Shown one piece after another: positions 49,427-58,616 of a stretch of 64,000 nt of DNA. Within the stretch, counting starts at the first letter, position 1. The number at the start of each line of letters is the position of its first letter. Origin of the DNA: Geodermatophilus africanus (GTDB lineage Bacteria; Actinomycetota; Actinomycetes; Mycobacteriales; Geodermatophilaceae); assembly GCF_900107105.1 (NCBI RefSeq), contig NZ_FNOT01000002.1, positions 310,001-374,000 on the forward strand, read 5' to 3'. A model generated the notes under the pieces. That model saw only the letters and a program-made list of their open reading frames with translations. It was not told where the DNA came from and searched no databases. The translations under genes were made by a program, and so were the position numbers.

Positions 49427-51505
49427 TCAGAGCAGTTCGGGGCGCTCCCAGTCCTGGCCGTGCACGTGCTCGGCCAGGAAGGCCAGCACGGTGTCGTACC
49501 AGACCTGCGCGTTGCCCGGGGTGAGCACCCAGTGGTTCTCGTCGGGGAAGTAGAGGAAGCGCGACGGGACGCCGCGCTTCTGGAGGTCGTACCAGAGCCG
49601 CAGCGCCTCGCCGATCGGCACTCGGTAGTCGCGGTCGCCGTGGATCACCAGCACGGGCGTGCGGATGGCGTCGGCGTAGCGGTGCGGCGAGTTCTGCTCG
49701 TAGCGCTTGGGCTCCCGCAGGGGGTCGCCCCACTCCCGCTCCCAGTAGTAGGCGGCGTCGGTGGTGCCGACGAACGCGTCGACGTCCCACAGGCTGGCGT
49801 GGGTGACGATCGCCTGGAACCGGCCGGTCTGGGTGGCCACCCAGTTGGCCATGTAGCCCCCGAAGGAGCCGCCCATCGCCGCGGTGCGCGACCCGTCGAC
49901 GTCGGGTCGCTCCTCGACGGCGTCGACCGCGGCCATGAGGTCGGTGTAGGGCGCCTCGCCCCACGCCCCCCAGCCGCGGCGGACGAAGTCCTGCCCGTAG
50001 CCCTGCGACAGCGCCGGGTCGGGCAGCAGGACGGCGTAGCCGCGGGCGGCCATGACCCACGGGCACCACCGCCACGACCACGAGTTCCAGCTCATCAGCG
50101 GCCCGCCGTGAATCCACAGCAGCAGCGGCGCCGGGCGCTCGGCCGACGCGCCCTCGGGCAGCACCAGCCAGCAGTGCACCGGCGTCCCGTCGGCGGCGGT
50201 GGCCTCGACCTCGTGCAGGCTCCCGGGCAGCCCGTCGAGGGTGCCGGGGTTGGGCAGCGGCTCCGGGTGCTGACCGGTCGCCCGCGGATCCAGCCGCACC
50301 GGCGCGGGCGGCTCGTCGTACGCCGAGCGCAGCGCGTACAGGGCGCTGCCGTCGCGGGCCACCTGCAGGTCGCTGTAGGCGCCGTCGGTGGTCATCCGCA
50401 CCGGGTCGCCGCCCGCGGCGGGCACCCGGAACAGCCCGTGCCGCCCGCCGTCGTCGGCGAGGAAATACACCGTCGTCCCGTCGGCGGCGAACTGCGGGGC
50501 CGAGGGCCAGCGGTCGAAGCCGGCGGTGAGCTCGCGGGCCGCGCCGGTGGCCACGTCGACGTGCAGCAGCGTGTAGTCCGGCGGGTCGTCGTGGGTCGAC
50601 TTCGACTCGCGCACGCAGACGACCGCGCTGCCGTCGGGGGAGAAGCGCGGCGCCGAGAGGTCGGCGAGCGGGTCGTCCACCAACGCCCGGCTCTCGCCGG
50701 ACGCGGTCTCGACGAGCACCAGCCGGTCGCGCTGACCGGCCGGGCCGTCGGGCACGGTGTCCACGCGCGCCAGCAGCCGGCCGTCGGGGGAGAGGTGCAG
50801 GTCGCCGCCGGCACCGGCGGGCGGGACGGCGTCCGGGGTGAGGTCACGCAGTACCACTGCGGGCCGTTCGGCGCCGGCGTCGGCATCGGCGGGCAGCGCA
50901 CCGGCCCAGAAGACGTGCGGCGTGGCGGGGCCCAGGTCGCTGTCCCAGTGCCGCACCGGGTACGCCTCGTGCAGGATCGCGGTGACGCCGGCCTCCTTGC
51001 GCTGCTTGCGGCGCGCCGCGTCGGCCTCGGCGTCGCCCGCGCCCGGCATGGCGGAGGCGGTGAGGACCACCTCGCCGGTGTCCGCGGCGACCGCGACGGT
51101 CCCGACCCCGCCCGGGTGGGTCAACACCGGCCGGGCCTCACCGCCGCCGGCGGGCAGACTCCACAGCGCCGGCTTCGGGTCCTCGCCGTCACCGTCGCCG
51201 GGCGCGGCCGTGGGGTCGGGACGGGCGGAGGTGAACAGCAGCGAGCCGTCGGGCGCCCACACGGGCGAGGACTCGCCGGGCGCGCTGCGGGTGAGCCGGC
51301 GGGGCGGCCGGCGTCCTTCCGGGTCGACCTCCCAGACGGCCGACTGCCACTTCGTCTTCTCGCGGTCCAGGGTCTGCACCGCGACGGCGAGCCGGCGGCC
51401 GTCGGCGGACAGGGCCAGCCCGGCGAGCCGGGGGAGGGCGACGAAGGCGGCCAGGTCGGCGAAGGGGGAGGAGGGCGTGGCCTGGGCGTCGGAGGGCTCG
51501 CTCAC
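49427..51505 (-). CDS. S9-family prolyl oligopeptidase/acylaminoacyl peptidase, 692 aa
   Basis: An N-terminal beta-propeller-like part (about residues 15-400, repeated S-PDG blades such as LSADGRR, FSPDGSAV, FAADGTTV) precedes an alpha/beta hydrolase domain. The catalytic Ser is in GGSFGGYM near residue 545, Asp in HGDRDYRVP, His in DENHWV. Cytoplasmic, with no signal peptide. It should cleave short peptides at internal or acylated ends. The GTG at 51503-51505 matches the domain start. Confidence 0.92.
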   Translation of the reverse strand: MSEPSDAQATPSSPFADLAAFVALPRLAGLALSADGRRLAVAVQTLDREKTKWQSAVWEVDPEGRRPPRRLTRSAPGESSPVWAPDGSLLFTSARPDPTAAPGDGDGEDPKPALWSLPAGGGEARPVLTHPGGVGTVAVAADTGEVVLTASAMPGAGDAEADAARRKQRKEAGVTAILHEAYPVRHWDSDLGPATPHVFWAGALPADADAGAERPAVVLRDLTPDAVPPAGAGGDLHLSPDGRLLARVDTVPDGPAGQRDRLVLVETASGESRALVDDPLADLSAPRFSPDGSAVVCVRESKSTHDDPPDYTLLHVDVATGAARELTAGFDRWPSAPQFAADGTTVYFLADDGGRHGLFRVPAAGGDPVRMTTDGAYSDLQVARDGSALYALRSAYDEPPAPVRLDPRATGQHPEPLPNPGTLDGLPGSLHEVEATAADGTPVHCWLVLPEGASAERPAPLLLWIHGGPLMSWNSWSWRWCPWVMAARGYAVLLPDPALSQGYGQDFVRRGWGAWGEAPYTDLMAAVDAVEERPDVDGSRTAAMGGSFGGYMANWVATQTGRFQAIVTHASLWDVDAFVGTTDAAYYWEREWGDPLREPKRYEQNSPHRYADAIRTPVLVIHGDRDYRVPIGEALRLWYDLQKRGVPSRFLYFPDENHWVLTPGNAQVWYDTVLAFLAEHVHGQDWERPELL

Positions 51506-51533
51506 CCGGCCCACCGTAGGCCGGGAGCGCGGT

Positions 51534-51665
51534 GGCCCCCTTGCAGGGTCCCCGGCCCCGTCCAGAGGCTCGCCGCGGCCCCGTCCAGGGCGCCGCCCTG
51601 AGCTCGCGAAGGGTGGGGAGGACGGGGCCCTTCCCCGAGTGGCGGGGGCGAGGGGGTCCTCCTTC
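51534..51665 (-). repeat. GC-rich hairpin repeat elements after ideR
   Basis: On the minus strand, the ideR stop is followed at once by AGGAGGACCCCCTCGCCCCC, then a full unit AAGGGCCCCGTCCTCCCCAC ... CCTGGACGGGGCC and a truncated GGACGGGGCCGGGGACCCTG. Two or more units are joined, and their CCCCGTCC/GGACGGGG arms pair. Confidence 0.65.
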
Positions 51666-52371
51666 AGAGGCGGGGAGCCGCCTCGGCCGGGCTGAGCTCC
51701 TCGTCGAGAGCGCTGACGAACACGTGCTGGGCCACCCCCACCGGCAGCGCGTTGCCGTCGAGGCTGACCGTGCCGGCGGTCAGCTGCGCGACGGCGGTCA
51801 TGCCCGGGCGCAGCCCCTGGTCGGCCAGCTGCCGCATGAGCTCGTTGTCCTCCTGCAGCTGCTCGCTGATCCGCTTGATCTCCACGCGGCGCCCCTCGAG
51901 GGTGGCGGTGGTCGACAGCAGCGTCAGGGCGTCGAGCACCGCGGAGGTCTCCCCGCCCAGGGCGTCCAGGCCCGGGATCGGGTTGCCGAACGGGGACACC
52001 GTCGGGTTGCCGAGCAGGGTGAGCAGCTTGCGCTCGACGGCCTCGCTCATGACGTGCTCCCAGCGGCACGCCTCCTCGTGGACGTCGGCGTACTCCAGCC
52101 CGATGACGTCGACCAGCAGGCACTCCGCGAGCCGGTGCTTGCGCATCACCGCGGTGGCCAGCTGCCGCCCGGACTCGGACAGCTGCAGGTGCCGGTCGCC
52201 CTCGACGGTCAGCAGGCCGTCGCGCTCCATCCGGGCGACGGTCTGGCTCACCGTCGGGCCGCTCTGGTGCAGCCGCTCGGCGATGCGGGCGCGGAGGGGG
52301 ACGATCCCCTCCTCCTCCAGCTCGAAGATCGTCCGGAGGTACATCTCGGTGGTGTCGATGAGGTCGTTCAC
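51664..52371 (-). CDS. ideR: Iron-dependent repressor IdeR (DtxR family), 235 aa
   Basis: MNDLIDTTEMYLRTIFELEE followed by IAERLHQSGPTVSQTVARME is almost the IdeR/DtxR consensus. Metal ligands: Met near residue 10, Cys/Glu/His in EEACRWEHVMSEAVE (about residues 98-112). A C-terminal SH3-like domain with FeoA character ends the protein. Fe2+-bound IdeR represses siderophore genes and activates storage. In mycobacteria ideR neighbours sigB; here acuC and the acetyltransferase gene lie between ideR and sigB. Confidence 0.95.
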   Translation of the reverse strand: MNDLIDTTEMYLRTIFELEEEGIVPLRARIAERLHQSGPTVSQTVARMERDGLLTVEGDRHLQLSESGRQLATAVMRKHRLAECLLVDVIGLEYADVHEEACRWEHVMSEAVERKLLTLLGNPTVSPFGNPIPGLDALGGETSAVLDALTLLSTTATLEGRRVEIKRISEQLQEDNELMRQLADQGLRPGMTAVAQLTAGTVSLDGNALPVGVAQHVFVSALDEELSPAEAAPRL

Positions 52372-52511
52372 AGGTCTCCTCCGTGTCGTCCGTGATGGTA
52401 CGGGCGGAGCGCGCGTCCGCCCGGTCGCGCGACGGCGTCGCCGCCGGCACGTCCCGACGGTCCCGGCGGTAGCGTCGCCGACGACATCGCCGTCAGCGTC
52501 AGGAGTGTCCC

Positions 52512-53693
52512 GTGAGTGACTCCGTCGCCGTCGTCTGGGACGACGCGCTGCTCGGTTACACGATGGGCGGGGACCACCCGCTGCACCCGGTCCGGCTGGA
52601 CCTCACGATGCGGCTCGCCGACGGCCTCGGCGTCCTGGCCACCGACCGGCTGCAGGTGCTGCGGCCCACCCCGGCCGACGTCGACCTGCTCACCCGGGTG
52701 CACGACCCGGCCTACCTCGAGGCGGTGAAGCGCGCCCCGGCCGACCCCAGGGTGGGCCACGGCCTCGGGACGGCGGACAACCCGGTGTTCGAGGGCATGT
52801 ACGACGCCGCGGCGCTGATCACCGGGGGCAGCGTGCTCGCCGCCGAGCAGGTGCACAGCGGCCGGGCGCAGCACGCGGTCAACATCTCCGGCGGCCTGCA
52901 CCACGCGATGCGCGACCGCGCGTCGGGCTTCTGCGTCTTCAACGACGCGGCGGTCGCCATCCAGTGGCTGCTCGACCAGGGGCACGACCGCATCGCCTAC
53001 CTCGACCTCGACGTCCACCACGGCGACGGCGTCCAGGCCGTCTTCTACGACGACCCGCGCGTGCTGACCGTGAGCATCCACCAGACGCCGCTGACCCTCT
53101 TCCCCGGCACCGGCTTCCCCGAGGAGACCGGCGACCCGGAGAAGGCGCTCGGCAGCGCGGTCAACCTGGCGCTGCCCAACGGCACCGACGACTCGGGCTG
53201 GCTGCGCGCCTTCCACGCCGTCGTCCCCAGCGTGCTCAAGGCGTTCGCGCCGGAGATCCTGGTGACCCAGTGCGGCTGCGACGCCCACCACGAGGACCCG
53301 CTGGCCGACCTCGCGCTGACCATCGACGGGCAGCGGGCCAGCTACCGCGCCGTCCACGACCTGGCCCACGAGATCTGCGACGGCCGCTGGATCGCCCTCG
53401 GCGGCGGCGGCTACGGCCTGGTCCGCTGCGTGCCGCGGGCCTGGACGCACCTCATCGCCGAGGCCGCCGGTGCCCGGCTCGAGCCGGCGACGGAGATTCC
53501 CGAGTCCTGGCGCGAGGACGTGGTCCGCCGCGGGCTGCGCGCCCGGCCGCCCACGCACATGACCGAGGGCGGCTACACCGGCTTCGCGCACTGGGACCCG
53601 TTCACCGAGTCCCGCGTCGACCGGGCCATCGGCCGCACCCGCAACGCCGCGTTCCCCTACTTCGGCCTGGACCCGGACGACCCCCGTGACTGA
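52512..53693 (+). CDS. acuC: Acetoin utilisation protein AcuC, histone-deacetylase family, 393 aa
   Basis: Zn-dependent class I HDAC-like fold: HPLHPVRLDLTMRLADGL, GLHHAMRDRASGFCVFNDAA, LDLDVHHGDGVQAVFYDD with metal Asp/His, and a late IALGGGGYGLVRCVPRAW. The active-site pair of His, the Asp and Tyr are present. AcuC deacetylates acetyl-CoA synthetase lysine. The next gene, overlapping by 8 bp, is a GNAT-type protein acetyltransferase, so the two form a writer-eraser pair. Divergent from ideR. Confidence 0.93.
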   Translation: MSDSVAVVWDDALLGYTMGGDHPLHPVRLDLTMRLADGLGVLATDRLQVLRPTPADVDLLTRVHDPAYLEAVKRAPADPRVGHGLGTADNPVFEGMYDAAALITGGSVLAAEQVHSGRAQHAVNISGGLHHAMRDRASGFCVFNDAAVAIQWLLDQGHDRIAYLDLDVHHGDGVQAVFYDDPRVLTVSIHQTPLTLFPGTGFPEETGDPEKALGSAVNLALPNGTDDSGWLRAFHAVVPSVLKAFAPEILVTQCGCDAHHEDPLADLALTIDGQRASYRAVHDLAHEICDGRWIALGGGGYGLVRCVPRAWTHLIAEAAGARLEPATEIPESWREDVVRRGLRARPPTHMTEGGYTGFAHWDPFTESRVDRAIGRTRNAAFPYFGLDPDDPRD

Positions 53694-56436
53694 CGAAGGA
53701 CCCCACCGCCCCCCACCACTCGCGAGCTCGCGGCGGGACCCTGCGCCGGGGCCGGCCGAGCCCGCCGCCCCGCAGCCGCCCGCGCACTGGGAGGCCGACA
53801 TCATCGCCGCCGACGGCGGCACGGTGCACCTGCGGCCGATCTGTCCCGAGGACGCCGAGGGCCTCGTCGGGCTGATGGACCGCAGCTCCGACCAGACCCG
53901 CTACTACCGGTTCTTCGGGCCGATGAAGCGGCTGTCGGACAAGGACCTGCACCGCTTCACGCACGTCGACCACGACACCCGGGTCGCCTTCGTCCTGGTG
54001 CTCGGCGACCAGGTCATCGGGGTCGGCCGCTACGACCGCTACCCGGGCACGGACGACGCGGAGGTCGCCTTCCTCATCGAGGACGCCCACCAGGGCCGCG
54101 GACTGGGGTCGGTGCTGCTCGAGCACCTGGCCGCGGCGGCCCGCGAGCGCGGCATCGAGAACTTCGTCGCCGAAGTGCTGGCGCAGAACAACCGGATGGT
54201 GCGGGTCTTCCTCGACGCCGGATACACCCCGACCCGCTCCTACGAGGAGGGCGTCGTCCACCTCACCTTCCCGATCGCGCCGACCGAGACCGCCCTGCAG
54301 GTCGCCTACGAACGCGAGCAGCGCAGCGAGTCGCGGTCGATCGCGCGGCTGCTCACGCCGTCGTCGGTCGCCGTGGTGGGCGCGAGCAACGACGAGGGCA
54401 AGCTCGGCAACGCCGTCCTGCGGCACCTGCTCGACCTGGGGTTCGAGGGGCCGGTCTACCCGGTCAACCCCGGCACCCGGCACGTGCGCGGGGTGCCGGC
54501 CTACGCGGGCATCGAGGACGTCCCCGACGACGTCGACCTCGCCGTCCTGACGGTGCCCGCCGAGGAGGTGGCCGGCGTCGTGGAGGCGTGCCGGCGCAAG
54601 CGGGTCCGCGGGCTGGTGGTCATCACCGGCGGCTTCGGCGAATCCGGCCCGGAGGGACGGGCCCGCGAGCGGCAGCTGGTCGCCGCGGCGCGGGCCTCGG
54701 GCATGCGGGTGGTGGGGCCGAACTGCCTGGGTATCGTCAACACCGACCCGGCGGTGCGGCTCAACGCCAGCCTGGCGCCGCGGGTGCCCGGCCGCGGGCG
54801 GGTCGGCTTCTTCGCGCAGTCCGGCGCGCTGGGCTCGGCGCTGCTCGAGCAGGCGCGCACCCGCAACATCGGCCTGTCCAGCTTCGTGTCGGCCGGCAAC
54901 CGCGCCGACGTCAGCGGCAACGACCTGCTGCAGTACTGGGCCACCGACCCCGCCACCGAGGTGGTGCTGCTGCACCTGGAGAGCTTCGGCAACCCGCGCA
55001 AGTTCGCCCGGCTGGCCCGCCGGGTGGGCCGCACCAAGCCGGTGGCCGCAGTGAAGAGCGGCCGGCACGTGCGGATGACCGAGGGGCTGGCCGGCACGTC
55101 GGTCGCCGTCCCCGAGGAGTCGGTGGCCGCGCTGTTCGCCTCCGCCGGCGTCATCCGGGTCGAGACGCTGGCGCAGCTGTTCGACGTCGGCACGCTGCTG
55201 GCCCACCAGCCGCTGCCGGCCGGTGACCGGGTCGCGGTCGTCGGCAACTCCACCGCGATGGGCTGGCTGGTCAGCGACGCGGTCCTCGAGCAGGGGCTCG
55301 CGCTGGCCCACGAGGCGCCGACCGACATCGGCGCCGGCGGGACGGCGGAGGAGTTCCAGGCCGCCCTGCAGGGGGCGGTGGACGACGAGGGTGTGGACGC
55401 CGTGGTCGCGGTGTTCCTCCCGCCGCTGTCCCGCGGCTCGGCGGAGTTCGGCCGGGCGCTGCGGGAGGTCGCCGCCGGGGCCGAGAAGCCGATCGTCGCC
55501 ACGTTCCTCTCCAACGAGGGCGTCCCGGCTGAACTCGCCCTCGTCGGGGAGGACGGGACCCCGGCCCGCGGCTCGGTGCCGTCGTTCTCCACGCCCGAGC
55601 GGGCGGTGCTCGCGCTGGCCAAGGTGGCGCGGTACGCCGCCTGGCGGCGCCGTCCGGTCGGCGAGGTGCCCGACCTGGAGAGGGTCGACGAGCAGGCCGG
55701 GCGGGACGTCGTCCGGTCGGCGCTGGCGTCGGCACCGGAGGGGCGGGCGCTGACCGACGACGAGCTCATCACGCTGCTGGCCGCCTACGGGATCCCGCTG
55801 CTGGGCACCCGGACGGTCACCGACGTCGAGGCCGCGGTCGCCGCGGCCGACGAGGTCGGCTACCCGGTGGTGCTCAAGTCGACGGCCGCCTGGCTGCGGC
55901 ACCGCTCCGATCTCGGCGGGGTGCGCCTGGACCTCGCCGACGCCGACGCGGTGCGCGCCGCGTTCGCCGCCATCCCGTCAGGCGACCCGGTGATCGTGCA
56001 GGAGATGGCCGCGCCCGGGGTGGCCACCGTCGTCGAGATCGTCGACGACCCGTCGTTCGGCGCGCTCGTCAGCTTCGGCCTGGGCGGAGTCGCGACCGAC
56101 CTGCTCGGCGACCGCGCCTACCGGACGCTGCCGCTGACCGACCTGGACGCCGCGGAGCTGGTGCGGGCGCCGCGGGCGTGGCCGCTGCTCAACGGCTACC
56201 GCGGCTCCGAGCCGGTCGACGTCGCGGCGCTGGAGGACCTGCTGCTGCGGGTCGCCCGGCTCGCCGACGACCTGCCCGAGGTGCTGCGGCTGGTGCTGGA
56301 GCCGGTCATCGTCGGCCCGCCCCACCCCTGGCACGGCGGACGGTCGCTGGTCGTGGCCGGTGCCGCCGTCCGGGTCGGTCCGCCGACCGCGCGCGTCGAC
56401 CCCGGCCCCCGCCGCATGCGAACCCCCGGCGACTGA
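53686..56436 (+). CDS. GNAT acetyltransferase fused to NDP-forming acyl-CoA synthetase (Pat-like), 916 aa
   Basis: The first 25 residues (GPHRPPPLASSRRDPAPGPA) come from a hairpin repeat element. A GNAT domain follows (about 45-200; QGRGLGSVLLEHLAAAARER is the acetyl-CoA motif, then AEVLAQNNRMVRVFLDAGY). Then a CoA-binding domain (VAVVGASNDEGKLGNAVL), a ligase-like domain (FFAQSGALGSALLEQARTRN), and an ATP-grasp-like part (about 690-910; DDELITLLAAYGIPLLGTRT). This order matches bifunctional protein lysine acetyltransferases (Pat). The GTG at 53686 overlaps the acuC stop; no other good start precedes the GNAT fold. Confidence 0.93.
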   Translation: MTDEGPHRPPPLASSRRDPAPGPAEPAAPQPPAHWEADIIAADGGTVHLRPICPEDAEGLVGLMDRSSDQTRYYRFFGPMKRLSDKDLHRFTHVDHDTRVAFVLVLGDQVIGVGRYDRYPGTDDAEVAFLIEDAHQGRGLGSVLLEHLAAAARERGIENFVAEVLAQNNRMVRVFLDAGYTPTRSYEEGVVHLTFPIAPTETALQVAYEREQRSESRSIARLLTPSSVAVVGASNDEGKLGNAVLRHLLDLGFEGPVYPVNPGTRHVRGVPAYAGIEDVPDDVDLAVLTVPAEEVAGVVEACRRKRVRGLVVITGGFGESGPEGRARERQLVAAARASGMRVVGPNCLGIVNTDPAVRLNASLAPRVPGRGRVGFFAQSGALGSALLEQARTRNIGLSSFVSAGNRADVSGNDLLQYWATDPATEVVLLHLESFGNPRKFARLARRVGRTKPVAAVKSGRHVRMTEGLAGTSVAVPEESVAALFASAGVIRVETLAQLFDVGTLLAHQPLPAGDRVAVVGNSTAMGWLVSDAVLEQGLALAHEAPTDIGAGGTAEEFQAALQGAVDDEGVDAVVAVFLPPLSRGSAEFGRALREVAAGAEKPIVATFLSNEGVPAELALVGEDGTPARGSVPSFSTPERAVLALAKVARYAAWRRRPVGEVPDLERVDEQAGRDVVRSALASAPEGRALTDDELITLLAAYGIPLLGTRTVTDVEAAVAAADEVGYPVVLKSTAAWLRHRSDLGGVRLDLADADAVRAAFAAIPSGDPVIVQEMAAPGVATVVEIVDDPSFGALVSFGLGGVATDLLGDRAYRTLPLTDLDAAELVRAPRAWPLLNGYRGSEPVDVAALEDLLLRVARLADDLPEVLRLVLEPVIVGPPHPWHGGRSLVVAGAAVRVGPPTARVDPGPRRMRTPGD
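53695..53755 (+). repeat. GC-rich hairpin repeat element, copy after acuC
   Basis: GAAGGACCCCACCGCCCCCC ... GGCGGGACCCTGCGCCGGGG starts one base after the acuC stop and is translated as the start of the acetyltransferase. Its frame (PPPLASSRRDPA) is the same as in the copy at 22702. Confidence 0.7.
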
Positions 56437-56473
56437 GCCGCCTCACGACGATCGGCTCAGCTCGCCTCGGCAG

Positions 56474-56507
56474 GTCCTGGCTCACCATCGGTGGTGAGCC
56501 AGGACCC
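56474..56507 (+). terminator. Terminator after the acetyltransferase gene
   Basis: GGTCCTGGCTCACC and GGTGAGCCAGGACC are perfect 14-bp arms around ATCGGT. Flanking direct repeats ACGATCGGCTCA (from 56448) and ACGATCAGCTCA (from 56511) bracket it. About 40 bp after the stop. Confidence 0.75.
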
Positions 56508-56553
56508 GGGACGATCAGCTCACCTGATCATCGAGGGCGGTCGTCGCAGACAT

Positions 56554-56592
56554 GACGGAGGGCCGGCCACCAGGCGGTGACCGGCCCTCCGT
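56554..56592. terminator. Second hairpin between convergent pat and sigB
   Basis: ACGGAGGGCCGG and CCGGCCCTCCGT pair over 12 bp with a 15-base loop that itself holds CCACC/GGTGA. It probably ends transcription from one or both sides. Confidence 0.7.
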
Positions 56593-56596
56593 GCCG

Positions 56597-56703
56597 CCGT
56601 CCCGGGTCCCGCCCTGAGCGTGCGGAGGGTGGGGAGGACGGGCGGCCCCTCTGCAGGGTCCCACCGCGAGCGTGCGAGTGGTGGGGGGCAGAGGGGCCCT
56701 CGA
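56597..56703 (-). repeat. GC-rich hairpin repeat elements after sigB
   Basis: Two units on the minus strand after the sigB stop: GAGGGCCCCTCTGCCCCCCA ... GGTGGGACCCTGCAGAGGGG, then GGCCGCCCGTCCTCCCCACC ... GGGCGGGACCCGGGACGG. Both keep the core pattern of the family (plus-strand GAGCGTGCGAGTGGTGGGG). Confidence 0.7.
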
Positions 56704-57687
56704 TCAGGCGAGGTAGTCGCGCAGCGCGTCGGCGCGCTGCGGGTCGCGCAGCTTGGCCATCGTCTCGCGCTCGATCTGGCGGACCCGCTCGCGGGACAGA
56801 CCGAACTGCTTGCCGATCTGCTCCAGCGTCCGGGGCTGGCCGCCGTCGAGGCCGAAGCGCAGTACCACCACGTCGCGTTCCCGATCCTCCAGCGTGGAGA
56901 GGACGGTGCGCACGTCGCCCTTCATCATCTGGAAGGCCACGGCGTCCTCGGCGACCGCGGCGTCGGCGTCCTCGATGAAGTCACCGAGTCGGGACTCCTC
57001 GTCGGCGCCGACGGTCTGGTCCAGCGACACCAGGTCGCGCGAGTACTCCAGCAGCTCGGTGATCCGCTCGGGTGTCATGTCGAGCTCGAGGCCCAGCTCC
57101 TCGGCGGTGGGCTCGCGCTCGAGCTCCTGGTGGATCCGGCGCCGGGTGCGCACCACCTTGTTGACCTGCTCGGCGAGGTGCACCGGCAGCCGGATGGTGC
57201 GGCCGGAATCGGCCATCGCGCGGGTGATGGCCTGGCGGATCCACCACGTCGCGTACGTCGAGAACTTGAAGCCCTTGGTGTAGTCGAACTTCTCGACCGC
57301 GCGGATCAGGCCGACGTTGCCCTCCTGGATCAGGTCCAGGAACGTCATGCCGTGGCCGGTGTAGCGCTTGGCCACCGAGACCACCAGCCGGAGGTTGGCC
57401 TCCAGCAGGTGCCGCTTGGCGGCCTTGCCGTCGGCGGCCAGCGCCTTGTAGTCCCGCTGCAGGGCAGGGGTCAGCTGCCGCTCGGCCAGCAGGCGGTCGG
57501 CGTACAGGCCGGCCTCGATCCGCTTGGAGAGCTCGACCTCCTGCTCGGCGGTGAGCAGCGCCGTCTTGCCGATGGTGTTGAGGTACACGCGGACCAGGTC
57601 GGTCGACACCAGGCCACTGGTGTCCGGCTCGCGGCGGGGCGAGCGCACCTCGAGGGTGTCGGTGGTGGAAGACTGCAGCAGCGTCAC
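56704..57687 (-). CDS. sigB: SigB-type group 2 sigma-70 factor, 327 aa
   Basis: Regions 1.2 ([20 protein letters not shown]), 2 ([56 protein letters not shown]), 3 ([17 protein letters not shown]) and 4 ([37 protein letters not shown]) are complete. Without a long region 1.1 it is a group 2 factor like mycobacterial SigB (about 320 residues). The GTG at 57685-57687 is chosen because homologues start near VTLLQSS; its ribosome site is weak. An ECF-type promoter lies about 155 bp upstream. Confidence 0.9.
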   Translation of the reverse strand: MTLLQSSTTDTLEVRSPRREPDTSGLVSTDLVRVYLNTIGKTALLTAEQEVELSKRIEAGLYADRLLAERQLTPALQRDYKALAADGKAAKRHLLEANLRLVVSVAKRYTGHGMTFLDLIQEGNVGLIRAVEKFDYTKGFKFSTYATWWIRQAITRAMADSGRTIRLPVHLAEQVNKVVRTRRRIHQELEREPTAEELGLELDMTPERITELLEYSRDLVSLDQTVGADEESRLGDFIEDADAAVAEDAVAFQMMKGDVRTVLSTLEDRERDVVVLRFGLDGGQPRTLEQIGKQFGLSRERVRQIERETMAKLRDPQRADALRDYLA

Positions 57688-57841
57688 GATCTGTCTTCGT
57701 CCTTGCCTTCGGATCGGATGCACACCGTCGGTCGTCGATGGGCGACGGTGCACCCCGGGGCGTCGGGGGGTCGGGCCGCTCGGCCGGCTCCGGTCAGCCG
57801 GCGAGCCCCCGCTAGTCATGTCCCTGTGGTACGCCCTGTCC

Positions 57842-57868
57842 AACGGCCCCGATGGGGTCGGGTGTTCC
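57842..57868 (-). promoter_or_regulatory. ECF-type promoter candidate of sigB
   Basis: On the minus strand GGAAC (57868-57864) and CGTT (57845-57842) are 18 bases apart, the GGAAC-N17/18-CGTT pattern of SigE/SigH-like ECF factors. Mycobacterial sigB is driven by such factors, so the same stress cascade is plausible here. Confidence 0.6.
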
Positions 57869-57941
57869 ACGGATGCCCGTTTCCCAGCAAACGCACAGGG
57901 CGTGTGTCGCGTCACGTCCCCGTACCCCGCCCGGACGGCGG

Positions 57942-58373
57942 TCAGACCTCCAGCAGCAAGGTCATCGGCCCCTCGTTGACCGACGAGACCAGCATGCGGG
58001 CCCCGAACACCCCGGTCGCCACCTCGCTGCCGCGTCGGCGCAGCTCGGCGGCCACCTCCTCGACCAGCGGCTCGGCCACCTCGCCGGGAGCGGCGTCGGC
58101 CCACGAGGGACGGCGGCCCTTCCGCGTGTCGGCGTAGAGGGTGAACTGGCTCACGACCAGCACCGGCAGGCCGAGATCACCGGCCGAGCGGGCGCCGTCG
58201 TCGGCCGGGAAGACCCGCAGCTCGTGCACCTTGCGCGCCAGCGCCCGGGCCCGCTCCGCGTCGTCCGCACGGCCCACCCCGACCAGGACCAGCAGCCCGC
58301 GGCCGATCTCCCCGACGGTCGCGCCGTCCACCATCACCGCCGCCGTCACGACCCTGCTCACCACCGCGCGCAC
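57942..58373 (-). CDS. dtd: D-aminoacyl-tRNA deacylase (DTD), 143 aa
   Basis: [33 protein letters not shown], and the catalytic motif [19 protein letters not shown] are as in the family. The C-terminal motif reads [11 protein letters not shown] where NxGPVTF is usual: the key Gly-Pro is kept but Val is Met. It removes D-amino acids from tRNA. The GTG at 58371-58373 is eight bases after GGAGGA. About 310 bp separate its start from sigB's. Confidence 0.92.
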   Translation of the reverse strand: MRAVVSRVVTAAVMVDGATVGEIGRGLLVLVGVGRADDAERARALARKVHELRVFPADDGARSAGDLGLPVLVVSQFTLYADTRKGRRPSWADAAPGEVAEPLVEEVAAELRRRGSEVATGVFGARMLVSSVNEGPMTLLLEV

Positions 58374-58517
58374 CCGGCCATCCTCCGACCGACCGGCTCC
58401 CCGTCGGCGGGTGCCCGGCAGGCGTCCTCGCCGGCGTCGGACGGCGGGCGTCGCGCCCCGAGCCACGTGGGAGAACCGGCACCCGCAGCCGTGCTCGCAC
58501 TCGGGCAGGATCCGGGC

Positions 58518-58616
58518 GTGCCCACCCTCCGTATCACCCAGGACCCCGCGGCGGACGAGCTGCTCGCCCGAGACCCGCTCGCGCTCCTCCTGGGCATGCT
58601 CTTCGACCAGCACGTG
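58518..58616 (+). pseudogene. 5' fragment of an HhH-GPD repair gene, duplicate of the gene at 61096
   Basis: GTG at 58518 starts [20 protein letters not shown] and [11 protein letters not shown], matching 27 or more of 31 residues of the intact gene at 61096 ([31 protein letters not shown]). After DQ the match stops abruptly and the frame continues as unrelated sequence. A GGCAGGA site precedes it. It is a truncated paralogue, about 2.6 kb from the complete copy. Confidence 0.75.
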
